Counted from the stretch's first letter, positions 1 through 7,861 are shown. The stretch: DNA of 34,413 nucleotides from JAHBNG01 sp039028975 (GCA_039028975.1 JBCCHB010000168.1:1-34413); one strand, 5' to 3'. Made by a program: numbers and translations. Notes: generated by a model not told the origin, from the sequence alone.

Positions 1-59
1 AATGGATATATAAACTAAATTTCACCCAAATTTAACATGAAGTTGAACGCAAAATTATC

Positions 60-668
60 CTACTCCGGACTTTGGGCGACATCAACAATCTGTCTCGCCA
101 AGAAGTATTGTTTACGCCGACGGTCATCAATCCTTTCCAAAATGCCTACATCAATCAGTCTTTGGATGACACGCATGGCGGTTTGATGTGAAACATTGAA
201 TTGTGTGCAGATATCTTGCGCCGACAAAATAGGTCGCTCGGTGAGCAAATCTGCTACGCGATGCATCAGCGCGGTGGCATTGGTTTTCTGTAATTGAGAT
301 TGCCATTGCTGGCTAATATCCTGCAATTCTTTGGCGCGTCGAATGGCATCGTTGGCTTGCTCAGTAATCCCTGTTAAAAAAAAGACAAGCCAGCTATGCC
401 AGTCGCCTTGGGTACTCACCTTCATCAATCTATCATAGTACTGCTGACGATGTTTTTCAAAGTACGCACTTAAATAGAGCAAGGGCAGCGGCAGCAGATC
501 CCAATGAACAAGCAAGAGCGTGATGAGCAGACGCCCAATACGGCCATTGCCATCCAAAAAAGGATGAATTGCCTCAAATTGGTAGTGGATGAATCCCAAG
601 CGCACCAGTGGTGGGTAATCGTCTTCAGCGTGTAGATAGCGTTCAAAGCGACTAAGGGCATCGTTCAT
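60..668 (-). CDS. Fic-domain protein, N-terminally truncated, with C-terminal winged helix
   Basis: Fic proteins transfer AMP or a related group from a nucleotide to a target-protein hydroxyl. The Fic core motif HPFLDGNGRIGR is intact at residues 35-46, with the catalytic His at 35. The C-terminal part (about 143-200, containing SAQDICTQFNVSHQTAMRVI) looks like a winged helix-turn-helix, as in the common chromosomal Fic-HTH proteins. Those are usually about 370 aa; this one is 202 aa and begins only about 34 residues before the Fic motif, so the N-terminal region, including any inhibitory helix, is missing. A TAA stop lies directly before the ATG in the same frame and no good ribosome binding site is seen. 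It is probably a decaying remnant, though a shortened unrestrained Fic enzyme cannot be excluded. The family call is firm; functionality is doubtful. Confidence 0.8.
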   Translation of the reverse strand: MNDALSRFERYLHAEDDYPPLVRLGFIHYQFEAIHPFLDGNGRIGRLLITLLLVHWDLLPLPLLYLSAYFEKHRQQYYDRLMKVSTQGDWHSWLVFFLTGITEQANDAIRRAKELQDISQQWQSQLQKTNATALMHRVADLLTERPILSAQDICTQFNVSHQTAMRVIQRLIDVGILERIDDRRRKQYFLARQIVDVAQSPE

Positions 669-743
669 TTATAGACGATGATTTTAAGCCATTGCAAAAA
701 ACAACCAGTTGACACAACACCACCTCTATAGTATCGTCTTCAC

Positions 744-788
744 ATGAACCCAACAGTCTACGTCGAAACCAGCGTCATCAGCTCTTAA
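744..788 (+). pseudogene. 5' relic of a PIN-domain (VapC-like) toxin gene
   Basis: The plus strand encodes MNPTVYVETSVISS and then a TAA. This resembles the opening strand of PIN-domain proteins, where the Asp/Glu of the VYxETSVIS-type motif begins the nuclease active site. Only about 14 codons remain and the reading frame then ends; the rest of a normal 130-150 aa PIN protein is absent. It sits between the truncated Fic gene and the sulfatase, both on the other strand. The call rests on motif resemblance only. Confidence 0.45.
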
Positions 789-820
789 AATATGCGCTGT
801 AAATGGGGAGTTTGAATGGT

Positions 821-2095
821 TCAATAGCCATTCTTTCCAAGTATATCTGACACAGCATGATGAAATTCTTCCTTCATGCGCGCATACGCATCAGGATACG
901 CTTCTGCGACATCAACGGCCTCGGAAATATCGTCGCTGAGTTGGAACAGCAGTGGTGGGTCATGAATGGTGAGCGGTTCTTCTGCCCCTGTATCGGGATG
1001 GCGCGTACGGTCAAGGCTGGCGAAATGAATCTTGAAGTCGCCTGAGATATAGGAGAGCGGCTGGCGGTGGCAGAAGAGATAGTTGGTTCTTGGGCTGCTG
1101 CCGCCATCAAAAACCTGCGACATGTCGAGTGAATCCGTTGCTTGCTCTGGCTGTAGGGAAACACCAGTTAGGGTTGCAAATGTCGCAAATAGGTCGAGAT
1201 TGACCATGAATTCATCGCAAACATCGGGTTGGATGGTCCCCGGCCAGTGCGCAATCGCAGGGACGCGTGGGCCGCCTTCCCAGCAGGTGCTTTTCTCGCC
1301 ACGCAAAGGGTAGGCCGTTCCCCCAAATTCATGGAACATGGTCCAGGGTCCGTTGTCGCTGGTGAAAACGATGAGCGTGTTTTCGGCAAGCCCCTCCTCT
1401 CGCAGCGTCCGCAGAATCTCACCCGTTGACCAGTCAAGCTCTTCAACCACATCGCCATAGACACCGCCGTTGCTCTTGCCTTTGAAATCTGCACTAGGAA
1501 AGAGCGGCACATGGGGCATGTTGTGCGCTAGATAGAGGAAAAAGGGTTCGTCGCTCTTTTCTCTGATAACGGAGAGTGCCTTTTCTGTGTAGCGTTGGGT
1601 AAACTGGGACTGTGGCATGACGCCTATCTCGCGCCAATCTTCATATAGCGGTGTCTGCCAGTCATCTTCGCTGGCATATTTGAAGTCAGCATAATTCGTC
1701 CCCGGTCCATCCCAGTCATTGCTCCCTTTAGTGCCATAGAAATAGTCAAAGCCATTGGCATTGGGGCGTGATGCGTCATCCCAGCCCAGATGCCATTTGC
1801 CAATCAACGCTGTGCGATAGCCGTTCTCTCTCATCATTTCCGCCATTGTGTAGGTCTCGTGGATGGCAGGTGTTGGGACAATGCCGTTGCGATAGGGGTG
1901 TATGCCCGTCATCAAACCCATTCGACTGGGCATACACCACGCAGCGGCACTATAGAAGCGGGTCATGCGCATTCCATCTGCGGCCATTGCATCCAAGTTG
2001 GGCGTGGAGATGGTTTTGTTTCCATAGCAGCCAAGGTCGCCATACCCAAGGTCATCGCAGTTGATTAGGATGATGTTTGGTTTGTTCTTGCTCAT
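821..2095 (-). CDS. Sulfatase (arylsulfatase-type, formylglycine-dependent)
   Basis: Hydrolyses sulfate esters; the substrate (a sulfated glycan or aryl sulfate) cannot be read from sequence. From the chosen start the N-terminus has the metal-binding pair D14-D15 (NCDDLGYGD). The sulfatase signature CMPSR is at 54-58, where C54 would be converted to formylglycine by a maturase not present in the window. HNMPHVPL and FTSDNGPW supply further metal and substrate residues. Start chosen at 2095 because AGAGAGGAA precedes this ATG at proper spacing and the sequence MSKNKPNIILINCDD is the usual family N-terminus; an upstream in-frame start at 2158 would add 21 poorly fitting residues. At 424 aa the length fits a single-domain sulfatase. 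No signal peptide is evident, so it is probably cytoplasmic. It lies downstream of the oxidoreductase gene on the same strand, 143 bp away. Confidence 0.93.
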   Translation of the reverse strand: MSKNKPNIILINCDDLGYGDLGCYGNKTISTPNLDAMAADGMRMTRFYSAAAWCMPSRMGLMTGIHPYRNGIVPTPAIHETYTMAEMMRENGYRTALIGKWHLGWDDASRPNANGFDYFYGTKGSNDWDGPGTNYADFKYASEDDWQTPLYEDWREIGVMPQSQFTQRYTEKALSVIREKSDEPFFLYLAHNMPHVPLFPSADFKGKSNGGVYGDVVEELDWSTGEILRTLREEGLAENTLIVFTSDNGPWTMFHEFGGTAYPLRGEKSTCWEGGPRVPAIAHWPGTIQPDVCDEFMVNLDLFATFATLTGVSLQPEQATDSLDMSQVFDGGSSPRTNYLFCHRQPLSYISGDFKIHFASLDRTRHPDTGAEEPLTIHDPPLLFQLSDDISEAVDVAEAYPDAYARMKEEFHHAVSDILGKNGY

Positions 2096-2169
2096 AAATT
2101 CCTCTCTCTTCTTGATACAATACCCGCTGTATTTGGCAATTCTCAGAAATGAATGCACCTATTGCTCGT

Positions 2170-2193
2170 AGGGGCTTGATAGATTAAGCCCCT
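2170..2193 (-). terminator. Stem-loop between oxidoreductase and sulfatase genes
   Basis: A perfect 8-bp inverted repeat (AGGGGCTT / AAGCCCCT, 8-nt loop) lies in the gap between the MDR oxidoreductase stop and the sulfatase start. No T-run follows on the minus strand, so this is a weak terminator or attenuator candidate, or simply an RNA-stabilising hairpin. Confidence 0.3.
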
Positions 2194-2238
2194 GTGAATA
2201 CGCATAGTACAACGTTTGTCATCACCTTGGCAAATGGA

Positions 2239-3282
2239 CTATTGATCATTCATCACCAAAACAATCTTGCCTTTCACCGCCGCTTGCTCAATCAGTTCAT
2301 GCGCATGTGCCGCTTCGTCTAGAGACATGCGCCTGTCGATGACGGGGTTGAGTTTCCCTTGAGACAACAGGCCGAATAACGCTGTCAGGTCTTCGTGAAA
2401 CCAATCTGCATGGTCTTCACGCCACGGCGCGATGGAATAGAACTTCGTTGACCGAGTGTTTGAAAACCAAGTCCGTAGATAGAGCCGCGCCATATCAAAG
2501 GGGAGCGGGAGCGTTTCCCACATAGAATTTAGCTGCATCCCATACCACACGAGGGTCCCGCCTGTCTTGAGTAAGCTAAACGACCCGTTGAACGTTTTCC
2601 CGTTAATACAGTCAAAAGCTGCATCAACTCCACCATCCCCTCCAGCACCTGTCAGGTGACGGATACGCTCAACAAAGTCCTCTGTACGGTAGTCAATGGG
2701 TGTTGCTCCCAAGCTGGCAATGAGGTCCTGCTTGGATGTGGAACCCGTTCCATACATCTCCAGATCAAGCGTCTTGCCAAGTTGCAACAATGCCGTGCCG
2801 ACAGCACCACCCGCACCATGAACGAGGATTCGCTGTCCTTTGTGGATATGTGCCAACCGGTGCATCATCTGATAGGCGGTGATATAGGTCAAGATCATGC
2901 TGACCGCTTCTGCTGCGTCTAACTCATCCGGCACAGGGACCAAACGGTCTTCATGCAGACAGATATATTCGGCATAGGCACCGATGACGGTTAGTTCTGC
3001 TACTTTCTGCCCAATCTTGAGCTTGGTGACACCCTCGCCCAGTTTATCGACAACGCCCACCAAATCGTATCCCGGTGAAAAGGGCGGCTTCTTGCCCCTC
3101 GTGCCGGGATAGATGCCTTTTCGGATCATCGTGTCGGTAAAGGCAGCACTGGTCGCCAAGACTTTGATGCGCACTTCACCCGGTTGTGGTTCCGGCAGTG
3201 CTGCTTCTTCAACAACTTGGAGGACATCCGGCCCACCAAACTTTGTGATAACTACCCGCTTATAACTCATACTGGTTTCCAT
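2239..3282 (-). CDS. MDR-family NAD(P)H-dependent oxidoreductase (quinone oxidoreductase-like)
   Basis: Medium-chain dehydrogenase/reductase of the zinc-independent quinone oxidoreductase type, 347 aa. The N-terminal GroES-like half contains the usual LPEPQPGEVRIKV segment (about 29-41) and PPFSPGYDLVGVV (about 66-78). The Rossmann nucleotide-binding turn is HGAGGAVGTALLQLG at about 155-169. The cysteines of the structural zinc lobe are not seen, supporting a zinc-free reductase that reduces quinones or enals with NAD(P)H. It starts 31 bp after the DUF2306 gene stops and is almost certainly co-transcribed with it from the MerR-type promoter at 4078-4108. ATG codons at 3282 and four codons later are both plausible starts. 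The natural substrate is unknown; the operator context suggests induction by a small molecule sensed by the MerR protein. Confidence 0.9.
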   Translation of the reverse strand: METSMSYKRVVITKFGGPDVLQVVEEAALPEPQPGEVRIKVLATSAAFTDTMIRKGIYPGTRGKKPPFSPGYDLVGVVDKLGEGVTKLKIGQKVAELTVIGAYAEYICLHEDRLVPVPDELDAAEAVSMILTYITAYQMMHRLAHIHKGQRILVHGAGGAVGTALLQLGKTLDLEMYGTGSTSKQDLIASLGATPIDYRTEDFVERIRHLTGAGGDGGVDAAFDCINGKTFNGSFSLLKTGGTLVWYGMQLNSMWETLPLPFDMARLYLRTWFSNTRSTKFYSIAPWREDHADWFHEDLTALFGLLSQGKLNPVIDRRMSLDEAAHAHELIEQAAVKGKIVLVMNDQ

Positions 3283-3313
3283 TTCATTTTATTCCTTACG
3301 GTTCTTTTGGGTC

Positions 3314-4018
3314 TTATGTGGCTGCTGCAACTGCTGCACGACTAGTTTTCTTGCGTCTTGACCCTGCTGGTATCGTCCTATTGATTATCCATTCGGCAAT
3401 GATCATATTGGGGACCCAACATAGCCAAGGGATTGTCTGGTATGCAACCATTAATGCCTCTTCCTCTGGCACATCACCGATGAAGATTTGTCCGACAATC
3501 AGTGTTGGGAGCCAAAGTCGGAGCGTGACGGCCGCAAACGTTAAGGCAAAGTTACGATACATCCAACGCTTGTGAGCCAGCACATCACCGTTACGGATTG
3601 CAACCAACGCAATTACACCCGTAATTGCCCACATAATTGCCAAAAGTGAAAAGCCAAATACGCCAGTCAGCCCTGCGTTCGTCCCTAATGCGACGATGAA
3701 TCCAGCGATTGCGCCGGGGAAAATGCCTAGGTAGAAATAGGTTCGGCCGAGCCATCGGTGAATATTCTTGTGTTCAACTAACAGCCAATGCCAAAATTGG
3801 AATGGACCTACCACTAAAGCAAGGATGCTGGTAAATATATGGACATACAGGATAAATAGGCTCAGGCTCCCAACGTCAAAGCGCCCGTCAAAAATTGTCA
3901 GGAAGTTAGATCGGTCAAAATCTATATATCGTATGAAGGCGTCATAGGCGATAAATACGGAAATGATGGCTAGTAAAAGCCATCTCCATCGTTTTTTGAG
4001 GAAATCTATCGTTTTCAT
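3314..4018 (-). CDS. DUF2306 family integral membrane protein
   Basis: A polytopic membrane protein of about 234 aa with roughly six or seven hydrophobic helices. The HRWLGRTYF segment after the second or third helix is typical of DUF2306 proteins, whose function is not established. The C-terminus is basic (GSRRKKTSR). Start set at 4018 (MKTIDFLKKRW) because AAAGGA sits 8 nt upstream; an in-frame ATG at 4039 overlaps that binding site and is less likely. It is the first gene behind the MerR-type promoter and is followed 31 bp later by the MDR oxidoreductase, forming a two-gene operon. A role in detoxification or redox stress is inference from this context only. Confidence 0.8.
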   Translation of the reverse strand: MKTIDFLKKRWRWLLLAIISVFIAYDAFIRYIDFDRSNFLTIFDGRFDVGSLSLFILYVHIFTSILALVVGPFQFWHWLLVEHKNIHRWLGRTYFYLGIFPGAIAGFIVALGTNAGLTGVFGFSLLAIMWAITGVIALVAIRNGDVLAHKRWMYRNFALTFAAVTLRLWLPTLIVGQIFIGDVPEEEALMVAYQTIPWLCWVPNMIIAEWIINRTIPAGSRRKKTSRAAVAAAT

Positions 4019-4077
4019 TGTCTCATTCCTTTCAATCACTCATTTGCCAACCCGTGTTGAGCAATGCTCTGAAAGGA

Positions 4078-4108
4078 ATGATAGACCTTAGTACCGTGCT
4101 AAAGTCAA
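4078..4108 (-). promoter_or_regulatory. MerR-type promoter/operator driving DUF2306-MDR operon
   Basis: On the minus strand a -35 box TTGACT (4108-4103) and a -10 box TATCAT (4083-4078) are separated by exactly 19 bp. The spacer region holds an imperfect dyad with arms ACTTTAG and CTAAGGT. An overlong 19-bp spacer with a centred palindrome is the hallmark of promoters that MerR activators untwist. The -35 box overlaps the TGA stop codon of the merR gene, so the regulator's reading frame ends inside the promoter it presumably controls. The DUF2306 ATG at 4018 is about 60 nt downstream. Confidence 0.82.
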
Positions 4109-4992
4109 GAGGCAATTTTTTCGATAGGGAGTTGGTATTCGACCACAGGATCCCCTGCTGGGGTCATGACGGTGTTGTACGCAGATGCATGATGCACCTC
4201 GCGGGTAGCATTGGAGACGAGATAGCCAGCCTTTGCAGACCATTGCAAGAGTGATGTGAACGACTCAAAAACCCGATCACAATCTTCCGCAAACAGCAGA
4301 GTCGCCGCCTCCGGAACGGCTGGCAACCAGTTGAACTGTACGCGCGCGTTGGTGGTTTTGCCCAGCGCATCTGGTGAAACCACCACACACGCCTCGATAT
4401 CAATGTCTGTATGCCTAAACTCGTGCATATGATAGAGCGTTATGGTTGGCGACTCGGCCTGCACGCCAATGTGCGCCAGTGCATGATGAATTTCCTCATA
4501 TAGTGCGTTGCATGTGTCGTGTACCTCACTGCTGTGTTTGACCAGTGTGCGCATTGACGCGATCGGATAAGCGGGCAGCGATTTGACGACAATTTCAAAA
4601 GGGTATTGTGACTCTTCTTTGATCTGTTGCAGTCGATTGTGTACGTGCAGCAGTTGATCTTCTTTCTGTGCAATCTCTTGTTTAAGCTGGGCTTGACGTT
4701 GTACTAGCATCTGCTCCAATTGCTCTGCATCAATGTTGGCAACTAGGGCAGCCTTAACCTCCTCCAGCGATAGACCCAACCCCAGAAGGGCAATAATGCG
4801 GTTCAGCCTGCCAAGCTGCTCGGCTGAATAGTATCGATACCCACTAAATTGATCGATGTGAATGGGTTGCAACAATCCCTGCTTATCGTAATTGCGCAGT
4901 CGGTGAGTTGATACCTGTGCAAGTTCAGCAAAATCTCCTATCTTAAACATGGCTATGGATGAAGTGGTATCGTGCCGCTCATCTGCTATCAT
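4105..4992 (-). CDS. MerR-family regulator with GyrI-like effector-binding domain
   Basis: Transcription activator of about 295 aa. A MerR winged helix begins at MFKIGDFAELAQVSTHRLRN (from residue 15) and includes the classic YDKQGLLQP and SGYRYYS turns. A dimerisation coiled coil rich in Gln/Glu follows (QAQLKQEIAQKEDQLLHVHNRL, about 95-125), then a C-terminal domain of about 160 aa resembling GyrI-like/BmrR small-molecule binding domains. Start chosen at 4992 because GAGGA lies 6 nt upstream; longer in-frame starts up to 5097 lack this support. It is encoded just upstream of, and in the same direction as, the DUF2306-MDR genes, and its stop codon overlaps their 19-bp-spacer promoter. Expected action: bind that operator and activate when a hydrophobic or cationic ligand is bound. 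The ligand is unknown. Confidence 0.9.
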   Translation of the reverse strand: MIADERHDTTSSIAMFKIGDFAELAQVSTHRLRNYDKQGLLQPIHIDQFSGYRYYSAEQLGRLNRIIALLGLGLSLEEVKAALVANIDAEQLEQMLVQRQAQLKQEIAQKEDQLLHVHNRLQQIKEESQYPFEIVVKSLPAYPIASMRTLVKHSSEVHDTCNALYEEIHHALAHIGVQAESPTITLYHMHEFRHTDIDIEACVVVSPDALGKTTNARVQFNWLPAVPEAATLLFAEDCDRVFESFTSLLQWSAKAGYLVSNATREVHHASAYNTVMTPAGDPVVEYQLPIEKIAS

Positions 4993-5511
4993 ATTCGTTC
5001 CTCGTGATTTCATGAAGGTTAGGCCAATCCACAGAATAAAATACCCGTTCAGTAGGCACGCCTCGTGCCGGTTCAACCCGCACGGGGGCGTGCTCACTGC
5101 TCGATTTTTGGGTAATTATTTTTGTACAATAGCCTTATTTACATCCATAGACCTCTATATGGTTCAAGTCCGAGAACCATGGGCCTACGCGAAATAGCAT
5201 AACGCTCTTTCCCCTCATAGTCACGTGTGTGCAATACAGTCGGCATGTTAAATCTGATTTTGACCGCTGTCCTTCTTAACCAATTTCTGGAAACATTGGC
5301 ATAAGTACCTGCTTAAAGCTGGGTTATCTTTTCATCTTCCACCAGAATATGGCCTAACAGTACGCAATCTGGCCCACGAAGCGCTATCTGTTCACGTAAG
5401 CAAAAATATGCACTCAAAGCAAGCCATTGTGCCGTAAGGTAACACTCATGATGGCATGACCAAGAATGCCCGTTTCTAACTCGTTTGCAGTATATAGAGG
5501 TATCTATGCGT
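4993..5511. other. Intergenic stretch without a convincing gene
   Basis: About 520 bp between the merR start and the DUF2087 fragment. A minus-strand open frame (5313-5552) overlaps the fragment and matches nothing I recognise; its composition is not convincingly coding. A GGTTCAAGTCC string near 5160 resembles a tRNA T-arm but has no matching stems. No strong promoter for merR could be picked by eye. Confidence 0.4.
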
Positions 5512-5862
5512 CTATGGCAACTTTCTGCCTTGTGGTCGGGTATAGGTACCATCTTCTAGCACTTCGATCATCTCTTCCTCAATCATGGCGGCCCGCACTA
5601 CACCCGGATCACCTCCATGGTGCTTCTCGATCAACTCATCAATCTGTGCTTGCGTGTAGCGCTTGCTGCCCCGAATACGTAGGGCGATTTTGAGCATCTC
5701 ATGGTAGGTATCTTTCTGTTGAGCAACCGGCTCTTTTAAGTTTGCATAGACACCATTTGGATCTTTCTCCCGTAGCGTAGCGCGGATGACTGTATGTCTG
5801 AGATGATCCGGGAATTCTGCTATGGGAAGCTGTTCTGGCGAGAAGTTGGGTTGTTGGGTCAT
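5512..5862 (-). pseudogene. Partial duplicate of the ArsR-DUF2087 gene (C-terminal half only)
   Basis: These 116 codons are nearly identical to the C-terminal part of the 311-aa ArsR-DUF2087 protein encoded at 11112-12047, including SKRYTQAQIDELIEKHHGGD and the closing TRPQGRKLP / SRPQGRKLP. Homology begins about 13 bp upstream of the ATG (GGGCGAATCAGC shared) and stops there abruptly, so the ArsR winged helix and the first DUF2087-like region are missing. Most differences are silent or conservative, including QQKDTYH versus QEKDPYH. It could be translated from its ATG but has no own binding site of note. Most likely a truncated paralogue left by duplication or recombination. Confidence 0.75.
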
Positions 5863-6187
5863 GGGCGAATCAGCATTCTTTTCCCCTGTTAACGAGTGGC
5901 GACTGGTGCAGCGCAGCCTAACCCTCTATATAATTGCTATTACTCAGGACTCTGGGCGTGTCATTCCGAGCGGGTCAACGAGACACTCTGCTTCAAAAGC
6001 GAGCAGATTATCAAAACCCGACCCGCCCCATTTGAGTTGCTAGACTAGTCCAGGAACCTTGGGTTCGTCTTACCTGTCAAGCTAACTGTTAAGGTATTTA
6101 CGCCTAGCTGTACTAGGCTGTATTGACATTTCTGAATTGTCATCCCTATATACTGTGAGCGGCTTAAAGATGGACTTTTGCCATGTC

Positions 6188-6304
6188 ATTCCCGCAGTCC
6201 CCGAATGCTGTTATCGGGGATAGCGGGAATCCATCCGTCAGCAACTCTGGATGCCCGATCACTCCTCGAGTGTCTTTATCGGGGAATTCGGGCATGACAT
6301 CCAG
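6188..6304. repeat. Pair of GTCATTCCCG-type palindromes (REP/BIME-like)
   Basis: Two adjacent hairpins. The first pairs ATTCCCGC (6188-6195) with GCGGGAAT (6223-6230) and internally TCCCCGA (6198-6204) with TCGGGGA (6214-6220). The second pairs CTGGATG (6247-6253) with CATCCAG (6298-6304), and ATGCCCGA (6251-6258) with TCGGGCAT (6288-6295). The arrangement is typical of dispersed extragenic palindromes. The gap 5863-6187 also holds short fragments of similar GTCATTCCGAG type (near 5959) but no gene. Confidence 0.7.
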
Positions 6305-6320
6305 CGAATATGTCCATTTT

Positions 6321-6763
6321 TCACCCGTTGGAAGTATAGCAGACTTGGGTCAGTCGTTGGGCGGCAAACAGCTTCTCTTCTTCGGAGCCATTAAGCAGCT
6401 TTTCGAGATAGTCTCGGTAGTGCTGAAAGTAGTGGTTTTCAAACGCCAGGGTCTGCTGACAAAGATCGCGTAGCAGATTCTGGTCCTCTGCTTGGGCTGG
6501 TGTGGTATAGTGCCACTCGAGCTTCCCTTTTCGATACCAAGTTTCCAAAAAGTCTGACCACTCATCGCCAATCTGTTGCCGGTATAAGTCAACACTGGCC
6601 TTTTTTGTTCCCGCATAGCATTGGGCGCGTAATGCGAGCAGGGCCGTGGCCGTACGCGTGATACCAGTGATTATCTCTTTTGTTCCGGCGGTCGTCGTAG
6701 CCGGATACCATGCATCGATCCGTTTTTGGGTATACCCATAGAATTGAAGGTTATGGTTTGCAC
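6321..6763 (-). pseudogene. Unrecognised ORF with a probable frameshift near its start
   Basis: A minus-strand frame of about 147 codons runs to a TAA at 6321 and looks genuinely coding, with amphipathic stretches such as QNLLRDLCQQTLAFENHYF and DEWSDFLETWYRKGKL. It has no start codon with a binding site in its own frame. In another frame an excellent site (AGGAG, 5-nt spacer) precedes a GTG at 6763 that encodes MQTITFN before running out, while the long frame reads QFYGYTQKRIDAWYP over the same bases. One indel around codon 7 would join them. It follows the methyltransferase remnant by 26 bp, suggesting a former two-gene operon. I do not recognise the family. The frame could also use a weak start such as TTG at 6548. 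Confidence 0.5.
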
Positions 6764-6789
6764 TTTAGCTCCTTCTTTTGGCTTTCATC

Positions 6790-7085
6790 TCAATTGCTGG
6801 CCACAAACACTGCGAGTCCATGACCTGATTCATCACGTTGCTCCCAGGTAAGATCGACTTGAGCAAAGCCAGCTTCCCGCAGCAGGCGTTCTTCTCTCTC
6901 TGGGCTCAAGGTGACGTCATAGTTCCATTCGGCTTTATCGCCTCCAGGCAAGGTCGAGATGTATGCCTGATACCACCGTAAGTTCTCCTGCTCACTCTAT
7001 GGGCTGGTGGACTGATCGCCTTCAATATATTTTCCGGTGGTTTGGAGTGCCGCCCGAATGTTTTGGTAGAGAGGGGAGGATATGC
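6790..7085 (-). pseudogene. Class I SAM methyltransferase, C-terminal remnant with internal TAG
   Basis: Reading from about 7085 down to a TGA at 6790, the frame gives LYQNIRAALQTTGKYIEGD, a TAG stop at 6999-6997, then SEQENLRWYQAYISTLPGGD and ends with ERLLREAGFAQVDLTWEQ and GLAVFVASN. This is the usual last third of a small class I methyltransferase (post-motif III plus the 'lL.eAGF..v' strand). The SAM-binding GxGxG motif and upstream half are gone; the truncation lies close to a palindromic repeat that begins around 7090. The TAG replaces what is plausibly a Glu codon by one base change. It is followed by the frameshifted ORF at 6321-6763. Confidence 0.7.
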
Positions 7086-7117
7086 ACCCTTCACCTACAG
7101 CGATTGTAGGGATCCAA

Positions 7118-7255
7118 GCGTTGCATTCGGCTCACACGAATGCAACGCACGCAGTTGGATATTCTCGGTCCAACCACTCTGTTGACCTGCGTGCATCGCA
7201 TTCTCGCTCCCAAACGTAATTGCACCTACGTGCTAGCGAGGTTCCACCTCAGACC
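7118..7255. repeat. Dispersed repeat family B, copy 1
   Basis: Begins with a perfect 12-bp hairpin (GCGTTGCATTCG 7118-7129 / CGAATGCAACGC 7137-7148) and continues through CAGTTGG and GCATTCTCGC motifs that recur in the same order in the copy at 29783-29925. The copies share the 19-mer GCGTTGCATTCGGCTCACA. No coding capacity. It abuts the broken end of the methyltransferase remnant. Confidence 0.65.
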
Positions 7256-7316
7256 AAAGAAAACTAGGACGCTGATTTTTCAGGATTTTCAGGATTTGAT
7301 TGTCGGTTACTAAAAA

Positions 7317-7420
7317 CTTGACTCAAATGGAACGGCTTTTCGCATCCAAGCCTTCTAGAAAGCTTGGATGCGAAAAGTCGATACTTCGACCCTGCTCAGT
7401 ACAAGTGAATTTGAGTCAAG
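7317..7420. repeat. Nested palindromic element (MITE-like)
   Basis: A 104-bp element with two perfect inverted repeats one inside the other: outer arms CTTGACTCAAAT (7317-7328) / ATTTGAGTCAAG (7409-7420), and inner arms of 16 bp starting CTTTTCGCATCC (7336-7351 and 7362-7377). Such terminal inverted repeats with an internal hairpin are typical of miniature mobile elements. No other copy was seen in this window. Confidence 0.65.
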
Positions 7421-7461
7421 GTGTTGCTGGAAGGAAATTCGTCCAACATCAGCTCATAATT

Positions 7462-7633
7462 GAACCATGAAGCGATTGAAGCGACTGAAGGATTGGTTCA
7501 GAGGCCAGTACTGGTTCGAGACAATTCTCATTCCACAGGTAGGCGACTTGCCTTATTCTCAACCCCTGATAAAACTCAAGAGTCCGGATGACTGTTGACC
7601 CCCCCTTCAATTCCTTCAGTTCCTTCATGGTTC
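7462..7633. repeat. Imperfect long inverted repeat
   Basis: Arms of about 30 bp begin with GAACCATGAAG at 7462 and return as its complement ending at 7633. Both arms carry variants of an ATTGAAG/CTGAAGG repeat. About 110 bp of non-coding sequence lies between them. Possibly another small mobile or extragenic element. Confidence 0.5.
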
Positions 7634-7670
7634 GTGGCTCTTTACGGTCTGAGGTAACGCCTCGCTAGCT

Positions 7671-7706
7671 TTGGAAAACACCTGTTTTCAAAACGACCGC
7701 AGTATA
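7671..7706. repeat. Repeat family A, right-end fragment
   Basis: Almost identical to the right end of the 85-bp palindromic elements at 29688-29772 and 13921-14005, ending in the same CCGCAGTATA. The left half is absent. Confidence 0.7.
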
Positions 7707-7787
7707 ATATCGTGGCTTATATGGGAACACGGATTGAGAAGTTGGCGGAAAACTTGTGGGCAGTGCCAATCCAATGCTTATTTAGTT

Positions 7788-7826
7788 TTTAGCACCAGCC
7801 GCCGAATAAATTCAGCGGCTGCTAAA
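7788..7826 (-). terminator. Strong stem-loop after the oligopeptidase gene
   Basis: TTTAGC + AGCCGC (7788-7802) pairs with GCGGCT + GCTAAA (7815-7826). It lies 35 bp past the oligopeptidase stop on the minus strand. The T-run typical of an intrinsic terminator is absent, so it may act mainly as a 3' stabiliser. Confidence 0.4.
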
Positions 7827-7861
7827 CAAATCCCTGCTAATGTATTCTGGACCTCTATACC

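Noticed and set aside
5155..5185. GGTTCAAGTCC resembling a tRNA T-arm
   Set aside because: Flanking bases do not pair as a T-stem and there is no acceptor, D or anticodon arm nearby.
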